Source: Callosobruchus maculatus (lineage: Eukaryota > Arthropoda > Insecta > Coleoptera > Chrysomelidae). From it: a DNA stretch of 64,000 bases. Below are positions 44,373-55,435 of the stretch, piece after piece; the stretch's first letter is position 1, and every line of letters starts with the position of its first letter. A program made the translations under genes and the position numbers. Below the pieces are notes generated by a model. That model saw nothing but the letters and a program-made list of their open reading frames with translations. It searched no databases and was not told the DNA's origin. Location of the stretch: NCBI GenBank assembly GCA_951848785.1, contig CATOUR010000008.1, positions 15,642,001 through 15,706,000 of the forward strand, written 5' to 3'.

Positions 44373-45918
44373 TATGCTTCAGGAATATCAATACACACCG
44401 TACATAATACGTCGTCAGTTACCTGTCGTAATTTAATTCAATTTTTTAACCGGAAGCGATATTGACAAAACCGAATATTTTTCCCGGACTAGTTTTTTCA
44501 TGCTGATTCCGAATCTGTATTTAGTTTTTCTCTAGCACCTGTAGTTTTGGCTATCTTTTTGTATACGGACAGCCGGACGGACCGACAGACAGAGGCTCTG
44601 CATAACCTCTCTTCAGTGACTTCAGTGAGTCAGTGAGAGCTAAACTGTATTATCATATTTCACTGGTGCATCTCAACTCAAAGGAAATGTTGCATTATTG
44701 TATCGCTGCGAGGGTACTGTCAGTTACATTGAATAACAACATTCAAAATGTTCGCCGCAAGCAATCAACGATGGTAAAATTATCAGATTTAGACGCAAAA
44801 ATTCAATTTAGAAAAAAGTCAGTCAGGGCTTTTCTATAACCTCTTTTTAAATATTGTGAGTAGTGAAAAATGATTCTTTGTGTTTTTTATTTTAGCTAAA
44901 ATTCATATAAATTGTTATTCAACATCTTAGTTGGATACCGAGAGATACATCTGAGCTCTCTATTAGCTACTTGTAACAAAACCTTTTTCCAAAATCTGAC
45001 TCTAAGCTACTTCCAGTAGATATTATGTTTCCTAAAAAGGTTGTTTAAAATTTATTTTAAAACCGGTTTTTTATTTTTATTTTAACTTTTGTTTGATCAA
45101 TTTTGTTGTAATTTGGTAAAGTTGTGTGAGGTGGTAAAAGGCTTATTTACCTCTAAATAGATGAAAATTATCAAGCCCAGTGGCGTCCAAAGAGGCACCT
45201 TGTTCAATATTATCGTGAAACACACTTTTTTGGAATTTCAACTTTTTTTAATTAAAACAACTTTTTATCCCTTGAGCTTTTCTGTATCTTAGTTTCTTTT
45301 CGAGAGAAAAAAAATTACATCACTTTATTGCATACCCATAATGCGTCATAAATTAGAGAAAGCACTAGCAGTGCCTTTTTGATATAAATTCAATGATAAA
45401 GCAGATTTTCTAAAGTAATAGTATACAAAAATATACTAGTTTGAGCACTAATCAGCCTCGTCACTTAGTTAATCCGAAAATTGAAAACAGTATCCAATTG
45501 ATATGAGCTTTTCTCCAAAGTCGTGATATAAGATCACTGGGCTATATCTAATGATGAGATCTACAACTTTTCATATTAACCGTGGAATTGAATATAGGAT
45601 CTCGGATGATAGATAAAGTATGATGAATTGAGATGTTATACGGAGATCTGGGCAAATATTGACGTTGAGATACGTGAGAAGGTGTAGATTTATTGATGGA
45701 TGATTGAAATGATGGGTTGTATGCTGTACAGTTTACACACTTTGAGGATATTGTACAGAGTGGACTGTGTGTGCCCTGAGCATCAATGTATTGTATGAAG
45801 TCGGCCTATCCTCAATGTAAATGACACAACTACACAACTAGAACCTATCACAACAGTTTCATGCTTTATACTGTGTTTCAACAAAAAAACTAGATTACAG
45901 ATGTTTTTTTCAAAGCTT
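44373..45918. other. Intronic, no recognisable gene
   Basis: The stretch GACAGCCGGACGGACCGACA at 44569 resembles the tract in DR1, but flanks do not match. No supported coding sequence. Confidence 0.35.
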
Positions 45919-45921
45919 GTA

Positions 45922-47731
45922 CAGGGTGTCCCATTTTGGACACTTTTACGGGGTATCTCGGTTATTTTTGAAGATAGAGAGTTGCGGTTTTCGCGACAGT
46001 GTGCTACTTTTTTGTGAAAATAAAGATGCCGTTAACAATAATTTTGTTATTTTGTTGTTTTGTTACATGGCCCTCTTGGTTTTTGAGATACAGGGTGAAA
46101 TCGAAAACTATCGATTTTGGGACCGCCCTCGTATCTTCTCGGTTGTCTTTTATCTTATTATTTTCTGTAGAACCCATTGGTGTAGTTTTAGTTCATCTTG
46201 CTATAACCATTTTTCAGTTATGAAGCAAACATATATTCTTTTAAATGGAACACCCTGTATATTATTTTTTACTTTATTTGTAGCAGTAGGCCATGGTAAA
46301 TCAACTATAAGTAATAAGCATCCAAGCAGTTATTACTCTACAAGAGACATGCTACTCAAATTCGAAAAGGCAGAATCAAAATAGGTACCTTTTTTTTAAA
46401 CAATAATATCTCATGAGTGATGATTGTGTTGTTATAATATTGAGTAGATAGTGGGCTGTGACTCATCTATTAAAAACAAAAAAGCAAATCTGTAGAAAAT
46501 TTGCGAGACTGTTAGTTTTTATTTATATTTTTAATAAATATAGCTTTGTTCTTTCTGTGTTTTCATTTTAATTATTGTCAATTTTCTATAATTAGGGCAG
46601 CTTAGATACCTAGAGAGACAGCAACCGTTTCCAGATATATTTGCTCGTCAAAAAATAAATATAGTTAGGTAGGGATCCTTTATTCAACCACGTCCTAAAA
46701 CTTATTTCAAGGAGAATAGGGAGCAAAGGGAAACAAACGTATTAGGTTACATAGAAGCAACGCCTTCATCATCTTGTAAGCACATAGAAGAAGGCGTAGT
46801 GGTACCAAAATCAACTGCAGAAAGAATTCTAAAAAATACATTTACCATCCACACAAGTTTAAGATACTTCAACATTTGCACAGGATCCAAGTTTGGGAAT
46901 ATATACATAACACGAAGGAGACCAATAATTCTTTTAAATGCCATTAAAAGAATAAGAAATTGTGCCATAGATTTGCATTCAGGAAAATGGTCTCCAACTT
47001 GAAACCAACATCTCTAAAAGCTCCTCGATGTTTTTAGTTTTTTGATTCAAATTCAGATTTAATATTTTGTTGATATCCTTCAGATACTCATTCAGATATA
47101 ATGTTGTTTGGTTTTAAGTAATGTAATAATGGACTACATAAGTAATATTTATTGAACATTATCACAAATATTAGTTAATAGCGTATAAAATACAATTAAA
47201 TAATTGAGTTTAATAGTATTTAGTATCTTGTATCTTAATAATTGTTTACTTGGATATTGTATTTAATCATGGCCTACTGCTACTAATAAAGTAAAAAATG
47301 AAAAAATCAAATTTTGAGCGTAATTTTCAAAATAACTTAATACTAATATATATTTTTGAGAAGCTTGAATTATTTTCGACTGACTTCAAAAATAATATAC
47401 AGGTTGCTCCATTTAAAAAAATATATGTTTGCTTTATAACTGAAAGGGTAAGAAAAGATCAAACTACACCATTGGATTCTACAGAAAAAATCCTATATGA
47501 CACTTTATAAACTTTTTAATAAGATAAAAGACAACCGAGCTACGAGGATGGTCCCAAAATCGATAGTTTTAGATTTCACCCTATATCTCAAAAGCCAAGA
47601 GGGCCATGATAATTTTGTTGACGGCATCTTTAGTTTCACAAAGAAGTAGCACACTGTCGCGAAAACCGCAACTCTCTATCTTCAAAGATAACCGAGATAC
47701 CCCGTAAAAGTGCCCAAAATGGGACACCCTG
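45922..47731 (+). mobile_element. CAGGGTGTCCCA mariner-like element, internally deleted
   Basis: Begins CAGGGTGTCCCATTTTGGAC and ends with its complement, TA-flanked (45920-45921, 47732-47733). Long inverted arms (about 385 bp left, 466 bp right with an extra ~100 bp) both end inward at GTAGCAGTAGGCCATG. The 950-bp core holds an N-terminal transposase remnant but no catalytic domain, so it is non-autonomous. Confidence 0.85.
46587..47002 (+). pseudogene. Mariner-like transposase, N-terminal helix-turn-helix remnant
   Basis: Encodes LRYLERQQPFPDIFA, a stop, then SFIQPRPKTYFKENREQRET, LGYIEATPSSSCKHIEEG and VPKSTAERILKNTF. This resembles the DNA-binding region (VGVSKSTA.RIL) of insect DDE transposases of the DUF4817-associated type, as far as I recall that family. 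After SLRYFNIC the match stops and the frame ends at 47002; the DDE domain is deleted. It lies in the core of a TA-flanked CAGGGTG element, tying that end sequence to this transposase. Confidence 0.65.
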
Positions 47732-47733
47732 TA

Positions 47734-48290
47734 CAATATCTCAGTTTGGTAGGTAACTGCCTTTGTGATCCTCAACTTTTATAAATAATAAATGTGGTAG
47801 ACCATTCTTTAGAGCAGTGGTTCTTAGCCTTTTAGTGATGAGGAACTATTTGACAAAATGTCTGTCTTTTCACGGATCACCAACAGTTTTGGGGTATTTT
47901 TTATGGATAAAGAGTTATTCTAGCTATCAATTTCATATAAACACCCATGCAATCGTCCACTGCTCTAGCGATATATCTCCTCTTTATCAACGTTATCTAT
48001 AAAAATAAACTGCAATTTTGCTATGAGACGTAATGAACCTAGACTTATAAGCAAACTAAAATAACTAACGAGCAAAACAGGATAATAAATTGTTTACAGT
48101 TTTATTACTTTGTATGTAATCTTCAGGTAACAGTGAAGACTGGTCATGGTCATTTAATATACTCACACATAACGCAGTGGCGGACCTTCCGTTTTAATAA
48201 GAGGTAGTAGCCATTAATTAAAAATCATATCCCAAGCTCATTTGTTTTACGCTACATCAAAAAAAAAGGTAGGGTGTCTGAAATTGGCAC
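47734..48290. other. Intronic, no recognisable gene
   Basis: AT-rich; no supported feature. Confidence 0.35.
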
Positions 48291-49042
48291 CGACAGTATC
48301 AACGAATTCGAATACGTTACAAAAAAAATGAAGTCAAGTTGATTGACTCAGTACTTCCCACACATTACGGTGATACCAGTTTATTATTTTCCCATAGCAT
48401 GAAGCTTTAGTCTAAGATCCCCTTGCAACCAAATCATCGCCTCAATTTCACCCCTACCCAAAAAAAGGTAGAAAAATTTTTCAGTTTTTCAACCCCCACC
48501 CCCCAACTACCCCAATTTCACCCCCACCCAAAAAAACTTTCAGGAACCTCTAAAACACTTAAAAACCTTTGAGCTGTTTTTATATTTTTAGTTTTTTCAT
48601 TATTTCTGCGCCGCCACTGGCACGATTTATAAAAGCCATACGCATTTTCCATACTCGCCTTTGGTTTCTGCAGTAGGCAAGGCAATGTTCGGATGGACCT
48701 AGAAAAGTTATTTATGTCACTAGGTCTTCCTTCACAGGTCAGTGGACAGTCTATTATGAAAGCAACAAATTTTTCAATTTTACAAACCCCCACCCACCAA
48801 CCACCCCAATTTCACCCCTACCAAAAAAAAGTAGAAAATGATCAGGAACCCCTCAAACACCTAAAAACGAAGTTTGAGGCATATTTAAAATTTTTCGTTT
48901 TTTGCTAATTACTCCGCCGCCCATGCACCGATTTTCAAAATTATAGGAATATTACCTACTACGACACCACAGCATATCGCTGCCCAAATTTCATAACAAT
49001 CCATCCAGCCGTTACTGAGATTACGTGGCTAGAAAAACGCGT

Positions 49043-49336
49043 ACCAGACAGACAGACCGACAGACCGAAAGACCGAGAGACAGACCGACAGACCGACAGA
49101 CCGACAGACCGACAGACCGACAGACCGACAGACCGACAGACCGACAGACCGACAGACCGACAGACCGACAGACAGACAGACCGACAGACAGACAGACCGA
49201 CAGACAGACAGACAGACCAACAGACAGACCGACAGACAGACCGACAGACAGACCGACAGACAGACCGACAGACAGACCGACAGACAGACCGACAGACAGA
49301 CCGACAGACAGACCGACAGACAGACCGACAGACAGA
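49043..49336. repeat. Minisatellite, left block: CCGACAGA (8 bp) then CCGACAGACAGA (12 bp)
   Basis: The left half is mainly 8-bp units and the right half mainly 12-bp units, with an odd CCAACAGACAGA unit at about 49218. All frames are open on both strands, giving Thr-Asp-Arg/Gln and Cys-Arg-Ser-Val repeats that are not genes. Confidence 0.95.
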
Positions 49337-49340
49337 CCAA

Positions 49341-50432
49341 GTGCCAGTGGCTGAACAGCTTTTTGAACGATCGATCTCTGTTTGTTGTAGTCGAGGGCTG
49401 TTCATCAGACGTATTTTCAATAAACGCCGGTGTTCCTCAGGGATCTGTCCTATCCCCTACACTGTTTCTGCTGTACATCAACGAGCTGCTGGAAATAACA
49501 TCCAATCCAATCTACAGCTTCGCAGATGACAGTACATTAGTGTCTTGCATGGAACCAGGCAAGCCACTATCATCCCAGGAGACATTACGTCGGCGACAGC
49601 AGCATGCCTCACAGATCAACGCAGATATCAAAACAATTGTAGAGTGGGGATTAGCAAATAAAGTACAGTTCAACGTACAAAAAACTCAGGCAACAACACT
49701 GACAAAGAAGTCTCACGATGGCTTACCAACCGTGGAAATGGAGGGTCACCCCATTGTCGAATCACCTTCCGTCAAGCTCTTGGGAATCAACATCAACAAT
49801 AACATGTCCTGCCACGACCATGTCGTCAGTATTGCTAAAACGGCATCCCAGAAGCTTGGAGTTTTGTTCCGCTGTAGGAAGTTGTATACGCCAGAGCAAC
49901 TGCTGCTGCTCTACAAGGCACAGATCCGACCATCGCTGGAGTATTGCTCCCATGTATGGGGATGTGCTCCGAAGCACTCTCTAAAGCTTCTGGACACTAT
50001 CCAGAAAAGAGCAATTAGATTAATCGATACACCTAACCTCACAAAGGACCTCCACAGCCTGGAACATCGAAGGAGGGTGGCTGACCTATGTCTGTTTTAC
50101 AGATTCTATCACGGAAGATGTTCGAGTGAGCTCTCCCAGATAATAACACCAAAGGCCGTCCGAACCAGGAATACTAGAGAAGCTCTGCGAGCTCATCCTT
50201 ACCAGGTCGAGGTCCTTACTCCCCGAACCAGTCTCCTCCAGCATTCCTTCTTTTGGAGAACTTCGACGCTGTGGAATCAGCTGCCGGGGAATTTGTTTCC
50301 CGACGGCTACAACCTGCAGCGTTTCAAATCTAACGTGAACAGACATTTGTCCTCCCGCAGCGCTCCTACAGCGCCATAGGCTTTCAGCCTTTGCGGGAGG
50401 CCGACCATAAAAAAAAAAAAAAAAAAAAAAAA
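49341..50432 (+). mobile_element. CR1/Jockey-like LINE, 5'-truncated, youngest copy, with poly(A)
   Basis: A 338-residue unbroken frame (from 49363; true frame open from about 49345) begins inside RT: QWLNSFLNDRSLFVVVEG, INAGVPQGSVLSPTLFLLYI, IYSFADDSTLVS (catalytic ADD intact), KTASQKLGVLFRCRKLYT, LKLLDTIQKRAIRLIDT and the tail LWNQLPGNLFPDGYNLQRFK. 3' UTR GCGGGAGGCCGACCAT, then 24 A at 50409-50432. Endonuclease, ORF1 and the first catalytic Asp of RT are lost, so it cannot move by itself. The intact frame and poly(A) mark it as recent. It lies in the CCGACAGA minisatellite. Confidence 0.95.
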
Positions 50433-50798
50433 CCGACAGACAGACCGACAGACAGACCGACAGACAGACCGACAGACAGACCGACAGACAGACAGACCGA
50501 CAGACCGACAGACCGACAGACCGACAGACAGACCGACAGACAGACCGACAGACAGACCGACAGACAGACCGACAGACAGACCGACAGACAGACCGACAGA
50601 CAGACCGACAGACAGACCGACAGACAGACCGACAGACAGACCGACAGACAGACCGACAGACAGACCGACAGACAGACCGACAGACAGACCGACAGACAGA
50701 CCGACAGACAGACCGACAGACAGACCGACAGACAGACCGACAGACAGACCGACAGACAGACCGACAGACAGACCGACAGACAGACCGACAGACCGACG
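50433..50798. repeat. Minisatellite, right block: mostly 12-bp CCGACAGACAGA
   Basis: Continuation of the array after the LINE poly(A). Mainly regular 12-bp units with a few 8-bp units near 50490-50525, then DR1 sequence resumes (GACGGAAATGAGTGACGTGG). The higher regularity suggests recent expansion. Confidence 0.95.
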
Positions 50799-50924
50799 GA
50801 AATGAGTGACGTGGATTTTCGTTATGTAGACATCATAAAATGTCCAAAAAAACGTATTATCTCAAAATCGAAAATTTTCGCGATCACAACACTTCCCTCA
50901 CCTATCGGTGTGGGAAGTAAAAAC

Positions 50925-52186
50925 AACGCCCATACTCTTAACAGGCATGTGAGTGTGCCCAAGATCCTGTTGTTATTGTTTACTGTGTTCACAAGCAGCA
51001 GTTATTTTTTAAAGAAATCTGCCGGATTTAAGATTTATGGAATTGTTTAAAATAGTCTTTTAATACTTATGCACTCGTAAAACCCAAAATTCATTCAAAA
51101 CTATAACAATTATCCCGAAACGATCAACCAAAACAAAGTAGCTATTTATATTATGGCTCTACATGAGTGCTGTTATTTTTTGGATTCTTTACCTGCTATC
51201 TGTACAAAGGGATATAGGTTTATCATCGATTCAGCGGTCACTGTGTCAGCTAAAACCTTGTTTACTTCTTCTAACCTATTCGAATTCGTTGGACAGTATG
51301 GGTATCTCGGAAACTATGAAACGAACAAAGACGGTTAGATGAGAACAGCTTTAGGTAATGCATAGTATTTGTAGTTTATGCCCACTTGTAGAATGGTTTT
51401 ATTGCTTTTCGTTTTTGAAGAACCTAGATTTTGCGTTTTAATTTTTTGAGCTCTTTCATCATTTCTCAAACATAAAAGACAGATATCACTTTCACCATTT
51501 TATCAACTTCTAAAGTTTCTGGCGATCCTGTTTGGAATAATGATTCAAACTTATTAAATTATGGTGTGCCAAAACCCTCATGACTTCAATAAAATGTAAT
51601 TTTAATTAGAGTAAAATGAATGCTTTTTGTTTGAATCTATATACAAAATAAATAAAATATCTATGTATATATATCCAGAAAAAAATTTTAAATAATGCAG
51701 AGGACACCTAAAAGTCTACTGGTATCTTAATGATTTCTTTCTCGTAAATTGTTAGAGCGATAGTACAAGTTCCATGCAACGTATCTCAAATTTGAACTGG
51801 ATATTTTCCCAATATCCTAAAAAATGTTAATCAAGTAATTATTAATTTAGGGAACCTACTTAGTTTTGCACCTTATTTTGAGGTATTCGTTTCATATCGT
51901 ACTTTTGACCTATGAAAATTGTAAAAGAAATTGGTAAGTACTTCCTATTATAATAGCTTATGGGGCCGTCTTTGTATAAAATACAGCCCGCAACGACTCA
52001 AAGTTCATGGTTTTGACCTCAAATACTGAAGTGTAGATCTCATCAGTACCAGCAATTAATGTGCAGTAGTTTATTCATTTCTCTTAAGCTTTATCTACAA
52101 GAAAGTCAAATAACAACATTAATATAATAACAATTAACATATTAAATTATACCTTATTTGAGACCACGCATACGTTTTCTACGTGT
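50925..52186. other. Intronic, no recognisable gene
   Basis: AT-rich; a 61-residue ORF at 51153 is unrecognised. No supported transposon ends. Confidence 0.35.
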
Positions 52187-52189
52187 ATA

Positions 52190-52337
52190 CAGGGCGGCAA
52201 AAAAACATTTTCATCCTGTCAAGATTTTCACCGTTTTTGCATGCATTTTGTTTACAAAATTCCACAGATGTGGATTTCATATTTGATTTTTATTATATGT
52301 ATATTGAACATGTTTATTTTTAAACTGGCCAACCCTG
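52190..52337. mobile_element. 148-bp CAGGG-ended MITE
   Basis: CAGGGCGGCAAAAAAACATT ... AAACTGGCCAACCCTG with TA on both sides. Only the outer ~8 bp are clearly inverted. Belongs by ends and target to the CAGGGTG group. Confidence 0.5.
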
Positions 52338-53068
52338 TATACTACTTTCGTTCGATTAGTTTGATTTCAGTACTATGAGTTTGATATAGGCATTTTGTGT
52401 TGCATTTTTTCATATTTTTGTCTTTCCTTCGTTTTGAGCTTTGATATTTTTTTCTGTACATCAGGTATGATAGAGAGTGCATTTTAATAGGATTTTCTTT
52501 AATTTTGCAAAATTCTACAGAGTTAGCATTTTTGTATATATCGCGCATTTGGCAGTGCACATGAAAAATATGCATAGGAGGGAATTTTTGTAGCGAAGTA
52601 GCGAAGTTTTGTCAGACATAAGTTTTGACCTAAACTTATCCATAGAGGTACTACATGTTATCAAGTTAATCAAACCATGCACTACGGTATATGGCTTCAT
52701 CGATAAAATTTAAACTGATACCTAATGGACCAAGTATGAGTTTAAACTTCATTAAACCGCAATAGGCCATGCACTGTACCAGATTTGGATTATGTAGAGG
52801 ATGTTCTAGGTGGCCAGATAAGAGTGCCAAGTGCTGGATCTCGGAAACTATTCGCCATAGAGACTTGCTGTGAAAAAATATTACTAAAGTGGTTAAGAGA
52901 AGACCGTAAAAAATATTTTCGGATTTCCAAAATGGTCAACCCCCGTCTCAAACATTTAAAGTGATGTTTCGCCGAAATCCACCTAGTAAATGCTACCAAA
53001 AAAGTAAGCGGTTTTTAAAGCTAGCACTTACTGGAGTAATTTATGTATTTAACACTGTTTGACGTGTA

Positions 53069-53493
53069 TATTAAGATAAAGTGGTGGGGGTAATTATATA
53101 TATTTCTTTTTAAATTAACAGCTGTAACTCCTAAACGACTGAACGGATCTCAACAAACTTGGTCTTATTGGAAAAAGCATTTATTAGTCCACCAGTCAGT
53201 TTTTTTAATTGTATATGATAACTACAGGATCTTCGATATTTCATGTTATGAATAAGATATCGATGTACGGTTTTTGCTAGCTTATTTAGATATGATTTCT
53301 CTAGATTCTTATGAAAAAAGAGTCACATCATTCCATTTGATTTTTTGGAAAATTTTGTAGTTTTTGGTTATTATATACAATAAATGCTTTTTTCAATAAG
53401 AGCACGTTTGTTACAATCCGTTCAGTCGTTTAGGCGTTATAGCTGTTTATTTAAAAAAAAACATTGAATCACCCCGTACTTCTTTATCTTAAT
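53069..53493. mobile_element. 425-bp foldback element
   Basis: Ends ATTAAGATAAAG / CTTTATCTTAAT. The arms share AACAGCTGTAACTCCTAAAC and GACTGAACGGATCTCAACAA with their mirror (GTTACAATCCGTTCAGTCGT, GGCGTTATAGCTGTTTA), and AAAAAGCATTTATT. About 60-70 bp of strong arm similarity continues weakly inward. No coding. Confidence 0.75.
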
Positions 53494-54424
53494 AAATACG
53501 ACAAAAAGTGTTCGGTGAAAAATCGCTTTTAATGTTCAAGACAGCGGTTACGCCCCCTGGTGACCATGATGGAAATCTGAAAATATTTAACAGGGTCTTC
53601 TTATAGCCACTTTATTGCAAGTCTCTATATCGAATGGTGTCCGAGATTTATCAAAAGATTTATGAATGGGGACAACGTTTCAACCTAAAACTACTTCACT
53701 CTCTTGTACCCTCTGCCCCCAGGATCATCCCCTTAAGAATTTTAAATGACAAGGGGTATCGAGTAATATCTTGTTTCAAAGGTATGACGAAGTCCTTTAT
53801 TTTGACGTTTGATTTTTCAAAATCGGTCGAATCGTTTTCGAGAAAATTAGAATCTATGTATCTTAATTTGTCCAAATAGGATACAAAAACATAGGAAAAT
53901 ATCAGTTTTTATTGCAATAAGTGTTCAAATGTTGCCCGTTATTGGCCAAACAATTATATAGGCAATTTTCCTGACGGGCAATTTGGATAACCGTCAACGC
54001 ATTATCGAGAGCTGCCATGATATCCCGCAACATGTTTCTGCAACGGCCATAGGACACTAGCGCGCCGCGGTCAGATTGGTCCTAATCCCAACGATCAGAA
54101 GCCCCCAAAATATTTTGGATAATAGACAGGTATGTGGACACCAGCGCGCGGGGCGGCGAGGTAAACCTATGTCACATAATTTTAACCGATTTTAATTCAT
54201 TCGTCATTTTTTGCGATCTTGCTAATAGTTACTGAAGAATTTGTAGAACTCCAGTCAGAGGTATCGTTACTTTTGACTTGACAGAAATGAATCACTTTTT
54301 TAGATTATTAAATGCGAAATTTTGTTCTAAACATAATAAGTTAATCTGATCACTATAATAGATGCAAATAAAGAAGCTGGTATTGTCAGCAGACCGAAAT
54401 GTCTTTATAATACCTCAAAAAATT

Positions 54425-54703
54425 TTAATTAATCAGAACGTGTTCTAATTTGTCACAAATTTGATCGATTTCTTGACGATGTAAAAAAAAGTCCGAGAAA
54501 TTTACCTTCACAGCTTGTTTTGTGGGAACATCATGGTTGTGCTCATTATTTCTTTTAAGAACAATCTCTTCCGATTGATCCATCAGCAAAGATGCTATGC
54601 ATCCTCTTCTAGAGCATCTGTAGGCTACACCACGGGTGGTTTCTTTATCTCTTCGGAACATATACTCTTCAAGGACTATTAATTTCTTCCCTATAGTCTC
54701 CAT
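54425..54703 (-). CDS. FLYWCH-type zinc-finger protein, small single-exon ORF
   Basis: From the ATG giving METIGKKLIVLEEYMFRRDK to a stop after KLEHVLIN: 92 residues (an upstream ATG 8 codons earlier is less likely to be used). Residues ~6-59 fit FLYWCH: KLIVLEEYMFRRDK, GVAYRCSRRGCIASLLMD (C-x5-C; the usual Trp before the first Cys is missing), EEIVLKRNNEHNHDV (His-x-His). The C-terminal ~30 residues are a charged helix-like tail. Known: FLYWCH fingers bind DNA or protein in mod(mdg4) isoforms and in Mutator-like transposases. It may be a transposon-captured finger, an exon of a larger protein, or a domesticated gene. The frame is intact. Confidence 0.65.
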   Translation of the reverse strand: METIGKKLIVLEEYMFRRDKETTRGVAYRCSRRGCIASLLMDQSEEIVLKRNNEHNHDVPTKQAVKVNFSDFFLHRQEIDQICDKLEHVLIN

Positions 54704-54756
54704 GATGAAAAAGTAGAACACAAACAATAATCACAAACAGCAACTAAGGAATGCAA

Positions 54757-54795
54757 ACTACTGAAATATTTTCATTAAGGGTAGTTTTATATACC
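54757..54795 (-). promoter_or_regulatory. Core promoter of the FLYWCH ORF (TATA plus initiator)
   Basis: On the minus strand TATATAAAA (54793-54785) precedes TTTCAGTAG, whose TCAGT initiator puts +1 at about 54762. The TATA starts at -31, canonical arthropod spacing. The predicted 5' UTR to the ATG at 54703 is ~60 nt. Confidence 0.6.
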
Positions 54796-55435
54796 TATAG
54801 AAGCTGAATAGTCATTTAAATAATCTAAGAAGTAACTGTAAGCTACCGCAAGTCGTAAAAGTCGTAAAAAGACAGATGACAGTTCGCAAGAATAAAAGGG
54901 ATGTGGTCATTAGGAATAACCAAGCTTAATTTTCTTTTGGCGCGCAAGTGACCGGTGCCGATCAAGGCACCCTTTTTGTAAACAGGTAAAAATCAAACCG
55001 CGCGCGCTCATGACCGATCACCTCTGCATCTGCCCGTCAGGAATTTGAAAATCGCCTATATCATTGTTTGGCCAATAGCGGGCAACATTTGAACACATTG
55101 CAATAGAAAATAATTCTTTCTCATGTTTTTGTATTCTATTTGAACAAGTTAAGAAACATAAAGGATTCTAATTTTCTGAAAAACGAATCGACCGATTTAA
55201 AAAAATCAAACGTCATATCTTTAACACAAGGTATTACTCGATACCTCTTGTCATTTAAAATTTCTAAGGGGATGATCCTTGGGGGGCAGAGGGTACAAGA
55301 GTGTGAAGTAGTTTTTGGTTAAAAGGTTGCCCCCTTGATAAACCTTTGACGTGTCTTAGCGTTTTTTTTCTTTTAATCAGTGGTTTTCGATGAATCCATG
55401 GTGGAAAGTTTTCAAATGAACACCCTGTATAGCCT

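Larger units (their letters stand above)
48295..50924 (+). repeat. Dispersed repeat 'DR1', copy 4, with expanded minisatellite and LINE insertion
   Basis: The left flank (GTCAAGTTGATTGACTCAGT at 48333) matches copy 2. The body (GGATGGACCTAGAAAAG at 48691) matches copies 1 and 3. The internal CCGACAGA tract is expanded to ~660 bp and split by a LINE. The end ATCGGTGTGGGAAGTAAAA is at 50903-50921. Confidence 0.75.
53591..55435. mobile_element. Inverted mariner-like arms enclosing a FLYWCH ORF
   Basis: The left arm (53591-54015) and right arm (55017-55435, ending GAACACCCTGTATA) are inverted copies of the terminal part of the CAGGGTG element seen at 19957-21170. Both include the end of its transposase (GTTGCCCGTTATTGGCCAAA, encoding LANNGQH on the reverse). 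The left terminus is decayed (ACAGGGTCTTC). The ~1-kb core has GC-rich edges (54056-54170, 54935-55016) and a minus-strand FLYWCH zinc-finger ORF. Confidence 0.7.

Noticed and set aside
45917..46384. 155-residue ORF starting MYRVSHFGHF
   Set aside because: It runs through the terminal inverted repeat of the CAGGGTG element; the mirrored arm gives the same peptide start at 47775, showing that it is non-coding repeat.
49025..49420. Long ORFs on both strands of Thr-Asp-Arg/Gln or Cys-Arg-Ser-Val repeats (also 50391-51050)
   Set aside because: The 8- and 12-bp repeat has no stop in any frame, so the ORFs are a mathematical by-product of the minisatellite, not repeat proteins.
50433..50798. Possible CRISPR-like array
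   Set aside because: Units are continuous with no spacers, in a eukaryotic genome; it is a simple minisatellite.
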